Shown piece by piece: positions 18,418-25,930 of a DNA stretch of 64,000 nt. Position 1 is the first letter of the stretch. The number at the start of each line of letters is the position of its first letter. A program made the position numbers and the translations under genes. The notes under the pieces are model-generated. The model made no database searches, was not told where the DNA came from, and saw nothing but the letters and a program-made list of their open reading frames with translations. Origin of the DNA: an uncultured Oceanospirillaceae bacterium. Its GTDB lineage: Bacteria > Pseudomonadota > Gammaproteobacteria > Pseudomonadales > Balneatricaceae. The stretch is from NCBI GenBank assembly GCA_937136055.1, contig CAKZOD010000029.1:1-64000 (forward strand). The letters are read 5' to 3'.

Positions 18418-19761
18418 CTAATAGCCAAATACCCTGGGTAAGAATAGCGAGATTTCAGGGAAGAAGGCGATAATGAATACGCCGGTCGCTGATACTAATG
18501 CAAATGGTAATGCTTTAGTGGTTACTTCTTCTAGGGATATATTAGATATCCCGGATGCCACAAATAGATTTTCACCCAGAGGCGGCGTTGCAAAGCCTAT
18601 CGATAGGCTACAAATCATTACGATACCAAAGTGTACAGGATCTATTCCTAAGTTGTAGGTAACAGGAAGTAGCACAGGTGTAAGGATCATGATTGCAGCT
18701 AGAGTCTCCATGAACATGCCGACAAATAGTAAGAATGCGATGATTAAGAACCAAATCACGTAAATATTACTTGTCATGCTAAGCATTGATTCAGCTACGA
18801 TTGCTGGAATCTGATATTGCACTAATATTCGACCAAACACTGTCGCAGTGAATAGAATTAATAATACACGACCCGATAACCAAGTAGTGGTTTCTAAAGA
18901 GCGGAAAATATCAGCAAGTTTAAGCTCTCTATGAATCACTAGGCCAACGAACAAGGTATAGAAAATAGCAATGATTGCAGATTCTGTTGGCGTAAACCAG
19001 CCAGAGTAAATACCACCTAGAATAACGACAGGTGCAAGAATTGACCAGAAGCCTTCACGTGCTGCTTTAGCGACGACACACATGTCCCAATCTTCACCGC
19101 TACCTTTATAGCCAAGTTTGCGACAGCGGAAGTAGTTGAGTATCAATAAGCTCATTGAAATAACTAAGCCTGGGAATACGCCGGCGATAAACATTTTGGT
19201 AATAGAGACGCTTTGGAATGATCCAAATTTAGCAATCGCTTCAATAGGAACACTTAAGCCTATTGCAGAGATGCCGTAAATTACCATTGGGATTGAAGGT
19301 GGAATAATGATGCCTAAGCCACCGGCCGAGGCTGTAATTGCAGAAGCATAGCCTTTGTCGTAACCGCGTTTTACCATTGCTGGGATCATTAACATGCCAA
19401 CAGCAGCTGTTGTTGCTGGACCTGACCCTGAAATAGCGCCAAAGAACATACAAGCGAGTACAGTTGCTGCTGATATGCCGCCTGTGAAAGGGCCTGCAAA
19501 ACTTTCAGCGACTGCTACTAGCCGCCTGGATATCCCAGACGCTTCCATTAATGCACCTGCCAAAATAAAGGCAGGGAGTGCCATAAGAGGGAAGTTACCC
19601 ACCGACCTAAAGGCCATTTGCACCATAACGATCGGTGTTTTATCTAATGAAAAGTAAGTAGCTAATGCCGCTGCGCCTAGCGATACCGTAACGGGGGCAC
19701 CGATAAACAAGAGGAACAGGAATGTTCCAAATAGCACAAGTACTATGGATGATTCTGCCAT
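18418..19761 (-). CDS. TRAP transporter large permease (DctM), probable taurine/sulfonate uptake
   Basis: A 447-residue, roughly 12-helix DctM subunit, which forms the ion-coupled transport channel of tripartite ATP-independent periplasmic transporters. Typical DctM patches are visible: FGAISGSGPATTAAVGMLMIPAM and a later IGFATPPLGENLFVASGISN. It is the last gene of a dctP-dctQ-dctM operon, with 25 bases between dctQ and dctM. The operon lies inside the taurine gene region and has TauR-type repeats in front, so taurine or a related C2 sulfonate is the probable substrate (compare TauKLM TRAP systems). The substrate is inferred from context only. Confidence 0.9.
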   Translation of the reverse strand: MAESSIVLVLFGTFLFLLFIGAPVTVSLGAAALATYFSLDKTPIVMVQMAFRSVGNFPLMALPAFILAGALMEASGISRRLVAVAESFAGPFTGGISAATVLACMFFGAISGSGPATTAAVGMLMIPAMVKRGYDKGYASAITASAGGLGIIIPPSIPMVIYGISAIGLSVPIEAIAKFGSFQSVSITKMFIAGVFPGLVISMSLLILNYFRCRKLGYKGSGEDWDMCVVAKAAREGFWSILAPVVILGGIYSGWFTPTESAIIAIFYTLFVGLVIHRELKLADIFRSLETTTWLSGRVLLILFTATVFGRILVQYQIPAIVAESMLSMTSNIYVIWFLIIAFLLFVGMFMETLAAIMILTPVLLPVTYNLGIDPVHFGIVMICSLSIGFATPPLGENLFVASGISNISLEEVTTKALPFALVSATGVFIIAFFPEISLFLPRVFGY

Positions 19762-19786
19762 GAAAAGCTCCTAAAGCTTGTCTGCT

Positions 19787-20344
19787 TTACTTTTTATTGT
19801 CGTTGTCAGAAAGATCTAGTTCTAATTCTTGAAGTTCGTCTAGTTCTTGAGAATCTGGGTCACGGATGTCGATGCCTAGAATAAGTTTATAGTAGTTAAC
19901 TTGTAATATTCTGATGGTCATCAAAGTAAATGCAATAGGCAATACCATATAGAAATACTTCATATGAATGCCTAAGGTTTGAGATTTGTTGAACGGCAAC
20001 ATTTTATTGAAAATAAAATCGACGCTCAGATAAATAAAGTAGCAGTTGAAAGCTACCCAAATCATGTCAGAGATAAACTCTAGGATAGGCCGCATGAAAG
20101 CCGGCATAATTTTAAATTGAAAAGTTACTCTGTTGTGTGCGGCCAGTTTGGCTGCATAACTTGCACCAAAAAATACGAACCATACAAACAAATAAACTGA
20201 AAGTTCTTCGTTCCAAGAAAAAGAGTAACCAAAGAATTGACGAGATAGAATCTGCATAAATAACAAGCAGACAAAAATAGCTAATAAGCTGCGACAAATA
20301 TAACTTTCTATATTGTCTAGAACATATAGGAGTTTTTTTCCCAT
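19787..20344 (-). CDS. TRAP transporter small permease (DctQ)
   Basis: A 185-residue protein with four predicted membrane helices, the DctQ subunit that links the binding protein to the large permease. The segment EELSVYLFVWFVFFGASYAAK is the conserved helix with the ExxRxxxxW-like family pattern. The C-terminal tail is highly acidic (SQELDELQELELDLSDNDNKK), which is unusual for the family. A perfect 12-bp hairpin lies between dctP and this gene, probably reducing its expression relative to the binding protein. Confidence 0.88.
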   Translation of the reverse strand: MGKKLLYVLDNIESYICRSLLAIFVCLLFMQILSRQFFGYSFSWNEELSVYLFVWFVFFGASYAAKLAAHNRVTFQFKIMPAFMRPILEFISDMIWVAFNCYFIYLSVDFIFNKMLPFNKSQTLGIHMKYFYMVLPIAFTLMTIRILQVNYYKLILGIDIRDPDSQELDELQELELDLSDNDNKK

Positions 20345-20360
20345 GATCTTTACTCCGGTT

Positions 20361-20390
20361 AAGCTAACACATCTGAAAATGTGTTAGCTT
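20361..20390 (-). terminator. Intra-operon hairpin between dctP and dctQ
   Basis: Perfect inverted repeat AAGCTAACACAT (20361-20372) / ATGTGTTAGCTT (20379-20390), six-base loop, no long T-run. It sits after the binding-protein gene, where such stems partially terminate or protect the upstream mRNA. Confidence 0.65.
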
Positions 20391-20447
20391 TGTGATGAAC
20401 TTTAAAGGTTTAACTGTGCAAACTTTGAAAAGATTGCTCAGCTAGCT

Positions 20448-21452
20448 TTAGATCTCATCACGACCTAGAGAGCGCAATAGTGCGTTAACTTTGTCTTTGC
20501 CACCAACGCTTTCGTAGAATTTAGGCCAAACAGCTTCTTGTGCTTTCTTAGCCCATTCTGCTTCGTCTTCGATAGCATTGATTTCCATTTTGTACTTGCT
20601 AACAAGTTCAGTTTTGATCTTAGCTTCTTGATCTTTTAACCATTGTAAGCTGTACGCAGATGCTTCTTTACCGGCTGCAATCATTGCATCTTGAGTTGCT
20701 TTGTCTTGTGATTGGAACAAAGACTCAGAAACGATTAGCGGCTCTAGAAGGAAAAGGTAGTGTAGGTCAGAGATGTACTTTTGAACTTCACCGAACTTCA
20801 TCGCGTAGATAGTTGTATAAGGAGTATCTTGACCGTCTACAACACCTTGCTGAAGTGCTGTGAATGTTTCAGACCAAGCCATAGGTGTTGGGTTATTGCC
20901 CCAAGACTTATAAGTGTCGATCATGATTTCATTCTTAGGTACACGTACTACGATACCGTCTAAATCAGCTAGCTTCTTGATAGGGCGCTTAGAGTTACTT
21001 AGTACACGGAAACCTGAGTAGGTCCATGCTAGTACACGTGATCCAGAATCACGAATAGTGTTCTGAACTAGTTCTGCACCAATTTCACCGGTTACAACTT
21101 TGTCAGCTTGCTCTAGGTTTTCGAAAATGTAAGGTAGTGAAAGAATACCCATTGTTGGAGAAAACGGTGCTAGGTTGTTTGATGCAAGGATAGAGAAATC
21201 TAATGCGCCTAAAGCAACATCGTTAACTGTATCTTGCTCAGAACCTAATTGACCATTTAGGAAAAGTTTTGTGCTGTGCTTGCCACCTGTTTTTGCATTC
21301 AGTAATTCACCGAATTTTAGACCTAATGCTTCTTGAGCACTTCCGCCGCCATCGCCAACTGCAACGTTCCAGTTAGCTGCATAACTTGATGCAGAGAATA
21401 CTAAACCAGCGGTAATAGAAAGTACTTTTGTGATTTTATTGTTAGTTATCAT
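20448..21452 (-). CDS. TRAP transporter periplasmic binding protein (DctP), probable taurine/sulfonate
   Basis: A 334-residue DctP-type solute receptor with a cleavable signal peptide (MITNNKITKVLSITAGLVFSASSYA). The mature part shows the family order: substrate-binding N lobe, the Arg-containing RVPKNEIMIDTYKSWGNNPTPMAWSETFTALQQGVVDGQD segment that fixes a carboxylate or sulfonate, and C-terminal helices. It captures the substrate in the periplasm and delivers it to DctQM. It is the first gene of its operon and has TauR-type repeats 210-245 bases upstream. Uptake of taurine or another sulfonate is inferred from this context. Confidence 0.9.
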   Translation of the reverse strand: MITNNKITKVLSITAGLVFSASSYAANWNVAVGDGGGSAQEALGLKFGELLNAKTGGKHSTKLFLNGQLGSEQDTVNDVALGALDFSILASNNLAPFSPTMGILSLPYIFENLEQADKVVTGEIGAELVQNTIRDSGSRVLAWTYSGFRVLSNSKRPIKKLADLDGIVVRVPKNEIMIDTYKSWGNNPTPMAWSETFTALQQGVVDGQDTPYTTIYAMKFGEVQKYISDLHYLFLLEPLIVSESLFQSQDKATQDAMIAAGKEASAYSLQWLKDQEAKIKTELVSKYKMEINAIEDEAEWAKKAQEAVWPKFYESVGGKDKVNALLRSLGRDEI

Positions 21453-21664
21453 CAGTCACTCCAGATATTTAAATTTCCTTTTAAATGCGCTTTGTAACGC
21501 ACTTGCAAGGGTTCGTTACTTACATCAATCTCGACCATAAAATCCATTTCAAATCTGTTAGCGTGTCAAACTTACTAGTTAGACACTAACATAAGATTAA
21601 AATGAGATCTTAGAAATTAGTGAGAAAATGTACGTCCTATAGTTAACTTTACGGGCTGTTATTT

Positions 21665-21697
21665 ATAGAACCAGTATATACTGGTGCGTAGATCCAA
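21665..21697 (-). promoter_or_regulatory. Putative TauR direct repeats of the first TRAP operon
   Basis: Minus-strand TTGGATCTAC (21688-21697) and CTGGTTCTAT (21665-21674) start 23 bp apart. The proximal decamer overlaps a perfect 14-bp palindrome CCAGTATATACTGG (21671-21684). They lie 213-245 bases before the dctP start. Confidence 0.6.
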
Positions 21698-21969
21698 TTA
21701 AGAAATTTTTGCATTATATTAATAATATTTATATATAACAGTGGTTTATATTTGACCTGGTAGCACTTAATGGCCGGCAAATGTAAGAATAGCTGTACAA
21801 AAATTATGTCATTCTCGTTGGTTGATCGAGTTTTGTTCAGAAGGCTTGGTTGAAGTGATTTATTACTATTGAGGAGTGCTTGAAAAAAGACCGAGTTTTC
21901 TTTAAGTGAATTTGCTTTAAATATACTGAATTAGCTGAAGATTAAATTAATAAGTTAAGTAGATAAAAC

Positions 21970-22002
21970 TGCTAAGGCTTTGTGTGCTAGAAAACCTTAG
22001 CA
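21970..22002 (-). terminator. Terminator-like hairpin after the DUF3461 gene
   Basis: TGCTAAGG (21970-21977) pairs with CCTTAGCA (21995-22002); on the minus strand GTTTTAT follows. It is ten bases past the stop. Confidence 0.6.
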
Positions 22003-22011
22003 GGCAATACA

Positions 22012-22404
22012 TTACATTGATTTAATAATGTCTTGCATCTCTTTAAGTTTATCGTTCATTACCTTTTCTAGGTGGTCCATGTGTGCTTCAAGCTTTTTCT
22101 TTGGATCTTCAGGTTCTTGATGGTTCAGCTCAGCTTGTAGTGCGTCTAATTCATGGATGGCTTCAGCGAGCTGCGGGCTCACGCTGGTAATGTTTTCAAA
22201 CGCTTTGGAGTTTCTAGTTTCGATTGGTATGCTGCGCTTGCCGCGGATAAAAGAAAACTTCTTGCTGCGCGATAAAAAAGAACCTTTCGCTCTTTTATAG
22301 TAGATCTTTAGTACATCAGTTTCGCCTTCATGGCGGATAGTGTATTTGACTACGTCTTCAACACTGTTGACGCCCATTGATTTTAGGGTCGGGTACTGGC
22401 TCAT
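22012..22404 (-). CDS. DUF3461 family protein
   Basis: A 130-residue soluble protein. The N-terminal two thirds (YPTLKSMGVNSVEDVVKYTIRHEGETDVLKIYYKRAKGSFLSRSKKFSF) match what I know of the DUF3461 family of gammaproteobacteria, which has no assigned biochemical function. The C-terminal third (about 78-130) is a charged amphipathic helix with coiled-coil character. There is no signal peptide or membrane segment. It appears monocistronic with its own terminator. Nothing in the neighbourhood defines its role. Confidence 0.8.
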   Translation of the reverse strand: MSQYPTLKSMGVNSVEDVVKYTIRHEGETDVLKIYYKRAKGSFLSRSKKFSFIRGKRSIPIETRNSKAFENITSVSPQLAEAIHELDALQAELNHQEPEDPKKKLEAHMDHLEKVMNDKLKEMQDIIKSM

Positions 22405-22793
22405 AAATTATCATCTCATTTATTGCATGCTTATAAGTCATGCAGCTCAAAAAATAGCAAACAGAACGCGAATTATTTCGGGTTTCTAGCTGCAAGGAGG
22501 GAGTGGTTTGCTGAACAGTTCCCTTTCCTGATGGTATTTTTGTAACTTTTATTTTGAGGATATGCAGGTAGTAATCAGTATATCAAGATTTTAAAACATT
22601 GACGAATTAAGGAGCAAATCTGTTTTATCGAATTAAATGCTAAGCTTATATCTTGCATTTAAAGCGTTAAATCTTTGATGCTCATTAAAGCAAACCAATA
22701 TAAAACCGATATTTAGTCGCCGTTAGTGCCAGTTATTTGTCCAGCTTTGGTCCACTTAAATATCGGTAAAGTTCTCTTTCTTGTGCTGGATTA
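22405..22793. other. Region between DUF3461 gene and cobT-like gene
   Basis: Contains the DUF3461 promoter and, near the cobT-like stop, a perfect 11-bp inverted repeat ACCGATATTTA (22705-22715) / TAAATATCGGT (22757-22767) with a 41-base loop. On the minus strand the second arm is followed by TTTTAT, so it may be a long-loop terminator of the cobST-like operon. Confidence 0.5.
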
Positions 22794-24533
22794 TTATGAG
22801 CGGCGCATTAACATTGCCAGTATCTCTTTGAAGATGGAATTTTCAATCTTTTCAGGGATATCTAGTGCTAGGGAGTTTCGATAATAAGGGCTCAAATCAA
22901 GGCCGAAGCCCAGTGCGTATAATTCAATTTTTCCTCTTGCTTCTATCATGCTTGCTGCTTGGCGCAAGTGATTATCAAGATAGTGGTCATTGTTAGTTTG
23001 ATTGGTCGAACTCTCCATCGGGCAGCCATCAGATAATACGATCAATATCTTGCGCTGTTCCGAGCGGTTCTTTAGCCTTTGAGCGGCCCAGAGTAATGCT
23101 TCCCCATCAACACCTTCTTTAAAGAGGTCAAGTTTAAGCATTGCGCCAATACCGCGTCTTGCTCTTTGCAGTTTGGTGTCAGCATCTTTGTAAATTATTT
23201 GACGAGTTTCGCACAATCTACCTGGGTTTTCTGGCCTGCCCGCGCGTAACCACTGCTTGTGTACTTTGCCGCCTTGCCAAGATTTTGTTGTAAAGCCAAG
23301 TATCTCAGTGCTGGCGCCTACCATTTCCAGTGCTTTGCAAAAGATGCTAATCAAACTTGAAATGGCATGAATGTGTTCCTTCATGGAGCCTGAGTTATCC
23401 ATCAAGAAAGTGACTGAGCAGTTGCCGTTAGGTAATTGCTGTTGCGTGCGAAAGATACTTTTATACTGTGGTGAAGTAATCAAAGTGGTTAGCATGCTGC
23501 CGTCTATATAGCCCTCCTCTTGAGAGAAGTTCCAGCCGCTAAACTGTTTGCCTGGGATTATCTTGGCTAAATCTCTTGCAAGGCGTGGAATGTTGACGGC
23601 ATTGTTTTTGAGTAACTGGTCTTGAGTCTTGCAGAAGCGATCAAGCTGTTCTGGGAGTGCAAGTTTCTCGGCCATGACTATTTCATCACTAGCAGTGGTG
23701 TACACCTGGTACTGGTTTAGCTGCTCTTGAAGTTCGCGAACGCCATGAACTTTCGGGCCTTTGCCAACTTGGCTGATGTCGCCATCGTCGTTTTCATCGC
23801 CAGGCTCTAGGAATAAGCTAAAGTTACTAGATTTAAGCTCTGCTAGTTTTTTCTTTTCGCCTTCTTCGTCGTCTTCATCGCTAGGGTGTAGGCTGTCAAT
23901 AACTTCAACGATGCTCAGGGCGTGGGTTGCGAATATTTCTTGTGAATCTGTGTTTTTGCGCATCCCCATTAATGCGCCACCAATGTGAGGGGCGATCATC
24001 ATGCGCATAGGCTCTATGAGATCTTCACTTTGGTGATTCATTGGCAGGCTGGTTAAGCGGCACCATACAACTTGGGCGATACAGAAAATCATCAATCCGA
24101 GTTGGTTGTCGACAGTGTCAGATGCGCAAAATTCTTTGCACCACTGGCGAAAGCGGTGTTCCAAATTTTTACGTGCCCCTGGGTGCAGCTCGCTCACCAG
24201 TGATTCGCAGCGTAGTTGTTCGAGCAGTTCAAATACTAGTTGCCCAATATTGCTCTTTGGCATGAGTGCTTGATGGCGCTCAATATCACAATGTTGCAAG
24301 CGTAAAGCGATAGCATCTGCAGCGCCTCGAAACGATTTGAAGTTGTCTTCTTCAAAACTTGGGCGTAAGTGGGGTGCGCGAATCATTGCAGAGCGGCCAT
24401 CTATCTCAGGGCGCTGGCCTCGAAAACGAAAGCTGCTCTGACCCGTTGTTGCTCTTATAGTGCTGCCGCAAAGCTTTTCAATATGCTGTTGCAGCTTCTC
24501 TACTTTTAAAGGGGGAGTATTAGCTTCGACCAT
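22794..24533 (-). CDS. cobT: CobT-like VWA-domain protein
   Basis: A 579-residue protein with an N-terminal helical half, an acidic linker (about 215-250, rich in Asp and Glu) and a C-terminal von Willebrand A domain whose metal site reads TFLMDNSGSMKEH (DxSxS). This is the layout of CobT, which with the AAA+ subunit CobS and with CobN inserts cobalt into hydrogenobyrinic acid diamide. No cobN or other cobalamin gene is in view. The start overlaps the end of cobS by 14 bases, so the two are translationally coupled. An alternative is a MoxR/VWA-type chaperone pair acting on another metalloenzyme. Confidence 0.82.
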   Translation of the reverse strand: MVEANTPPLKVEKLQQHIEKLCGSTIRATTGQSSFRFRGQRPEIDGRSAMIRAPHLRPSFEEDNFKSFRGAADAIALRLQHCDIERHQALMPKSNIGQLVFELLEQLRCESLVSELHPGARKNLEHRFRQWCKEFCASDTVDNQLGLMIFCIAQVVWCRLTSLPMNHQSEDLIEPMRMMIAPHIGGALMGMRKNTDSQEIFATHALSIVEVIDSLHPSDEDDEEGEKKKLAELKSSNFSLFLEPGDENDDGDISQVGKGPKVHGVRELQEQLNQYQVYTTASDEIVMAEKLALPEQLDRFCKTQDQLLKNNAVNIPRLARDLAKIIPGKQFSGWNFSQEEGYIDGSMLTTLITSPQYKSIFRTQQQLPNGNCSVTFLMDNSGSMKEHIHAISSLISIFCKALEMVGASTEILGFTTKSWQGGKVHKQWLRAGRPENPGRLCETRQIIYKDADTKLQRARRGIGAMLKLDLFKEGVDGEALLWAAQRLKNRSEQRKILIVLSDGCPMESSTNQTNNDHYLDNHLRQAASMIEARGKIELYALGFGLDLSPYYRNSLALDIPEKIENSIFKEILAMLMRRS

Positions 24534-25518
24534 CTGCCATCACCTGATTAGCGGTTTTTGCCCAAGATTCTGATAATTCGTCGTCAAAGCAGCGTTGGAA
24601 GAATTCTGCAATGATAGGGCGTTCAGCTTCGTCGCACTTGTTCAAGAAAGAAAGTTTAAATGCGATGGCAGGGCTATCAAAGATAGCGATGTTTTCTGCC
24701 CATGAAATAACAGTTCTTGGTGACATGAGTGTCGAGATATCGCCGCTGGCGAAGCTTTTACGTGTCATGTCAGCTACAGCTATCATTGAGCGTACTAATT
24801 CAGTGTCTAATTGCTTGCCTTGTTTCTTGGTTTTGCCAAGCACGATATTAATTTCATCTTCACAAGGAAGGTAGCTGAGATTAGTTACAATATCCCAGCG
24901 GTCCATCTGCGCTTGGTTAACCATTTGAGTACCGTGGTAAAGGCCAGTGCTGTTGCCAAGTCCTATAGTGTTAGCTGTGGCAAATAAACGAAACTGGCTA
25001 TGTGGCTCAATCACTTCATTTTGATCGAGTAATGTGAATTTGCCGTCACGCTCAAGAATACGTTGGATAACAAACATAACTTCAGGACGTCCTGCATCGA
25101 ACTCATCGAAAATCAACGCAGTCGGACGTCTAAGTGCCCAGGGAAGAATGCCTTCTTGAAATTCAGTCACTTGTTGGTTGTCGCGAATAACAATAGTGTC
25201 CTTGCCAACAAGGTCTAGCCGGCTGATGTGGCCATCAAGGTTGATTCTCACGCAAGGCCAATTCAAGCGCGCTGCTATTTGTTCGATATGCGTTGATTTA
25301 CCTGTTCCGTGTAAACCTTGAACCATGACACGACGGTTGTTACTAAAGCCTGCCAATATCGCTAGTGTGACCTCAGGGTTGAATACATATTCAGGATCAA
25401 TTTCAGGTACGTGCTCATCGCGAGTACTGAAAGCGGGTACATTAAGTACCGAGTTAATACCAAAAACTTCTTTAACTGAAACCATTAGGTCAGGCTGATC
25501 TATTTGAATATCTGACAT
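24520..25518 (-). CDS. cobS: CobS-like AAA+ ATPase
   Basis: A 332-residue AAA+ protein, close to cobaltochelatase CobS by recognisable stretches: VKEVFGINSVLNVPAFS at the start, NRRVMVQGLHGTGKSTHIEQIA (Walker A), ALIFDEFDAGRPEVMF (Walker B) and FATANTIGLGNSTGLYHGT (sensor 1). CobS powers cobalt insertion in the aerobic B12 pathway. It is the first gene of a two-gene operon with cobT and is divergent from soeABC. Two minus-strand CTGG decamers 23 bp apart precede it (25593-25625). If real, these would place the pair under TauR and raise a role linked to sulfite oxidation or taurine use. Confidence 0.87.
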   Translation of the reverse strand: MSDIQIDQPDLMVSVKEVFGINSVLNVPAFSTRDEHVPEIDPEYVFNPEVTLAILAGFSNNRRVMVQGLHGTGKSTHIEQIAARLNWPCVRINLDGHISRLDLVGKDTIVIRDNQQVTEFQEGILPWALRRPTALIFDEFDAGRPEVMFVIQRILERDGKFTLLDQNEVIEPHSQFRLFATANTIGLGNSTGLYHGTQMVNQAQMDRWDIVTNLSYLPCEDEINIVLGKTKKQGKQLDTELVRSMIAVADMTRKSFASGDISTLMSPRTVISWAENIAIFDSPAIAFKLSFLNKCDEAERPIIAEFFQRCFDDELSESWAKTANQVMADGRS

Positions 25519-25592
25519 GTTTAAATCCGTAAATTCGCGAGTTAAGCGCAGAGCACTGTTTTTTTATAGGGTAGCGAATAATACATGGTATA

Positions 25593-25625
25593 CCAGAGCC
25601 AGTGTTAAATATTTCATACGACCAG
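25593..25625 (-). promoter_or_regulatory. Possible TauR direct repeats facing cobS
   Basis: Minus-strand CTGGTCGTAT (25616-25625) and CTGGCTCTGG (25593-25602) start 23 bp apart, 75-107 bases before cobS. The match beyond CTGG is weaker than at tpa or xsc and the distance to the start codon is shorter. Confidence 0.35.
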
Positions 25626-25659
25626 TCAGCCGATAACGTGCAGTTTTCTTTAATATCAG

Positions 25660-25715
25660 TTGGTTAGCGAAAAGTCGTGGGGCTGGATCCATTTTATATT
25701 GACGGTTGGCCTTTG
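25660..25715 (+). promoter_or_regulatory. Possible triple TauR repeat facing soeABC
   Basis: Three decamers beginning YTGG recur at exactly 23-bp steps: TTGGTTAGCG (25660), CTGGATCCAT (25683) and TTGGCCTTTG (25706). The periodicity matches the other sulfonate promoters; the bases after YTGG are more divergent. Confidence 0.4.
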
Positions 25716-25849
25716 CTCTAAAAGCCTGTAATTCCTAGGATGTATGGTATGAACCGAGCTCTGTAGTCATAAGATTGTGTATTTTATGTATATGCTAATA
25801 TGATATAAGCTTATGACAATTATAATAAAGTATGTGTTTAGCGTTAGAT

Positions 25850-25863
25850 ATGATCAAGATCAA
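25850..25863 (+). promoter_or_regulatory. Putative FNR/Anr box upstream of soeA
   Basis: ATGAT-CAAG-ATCAA matches the FNR/Anr consensus TTGAT-N4-ATCAA at nine of ten positions. A GATAAT at 25891-25896 could serve as the -10 hexamer, giving a start near 25903 and supporting translation from the ATG at 25931. The spacing is a few bases longer than the classical -41.5 position. Confidence 0.5.
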
Positions 25864-25930
25864 TGAAGATTAAGTGTTTTCATTTTGACAGATAATGCCT
25901 TTTGCTGATGCACCACCTTGGATGGTAACT

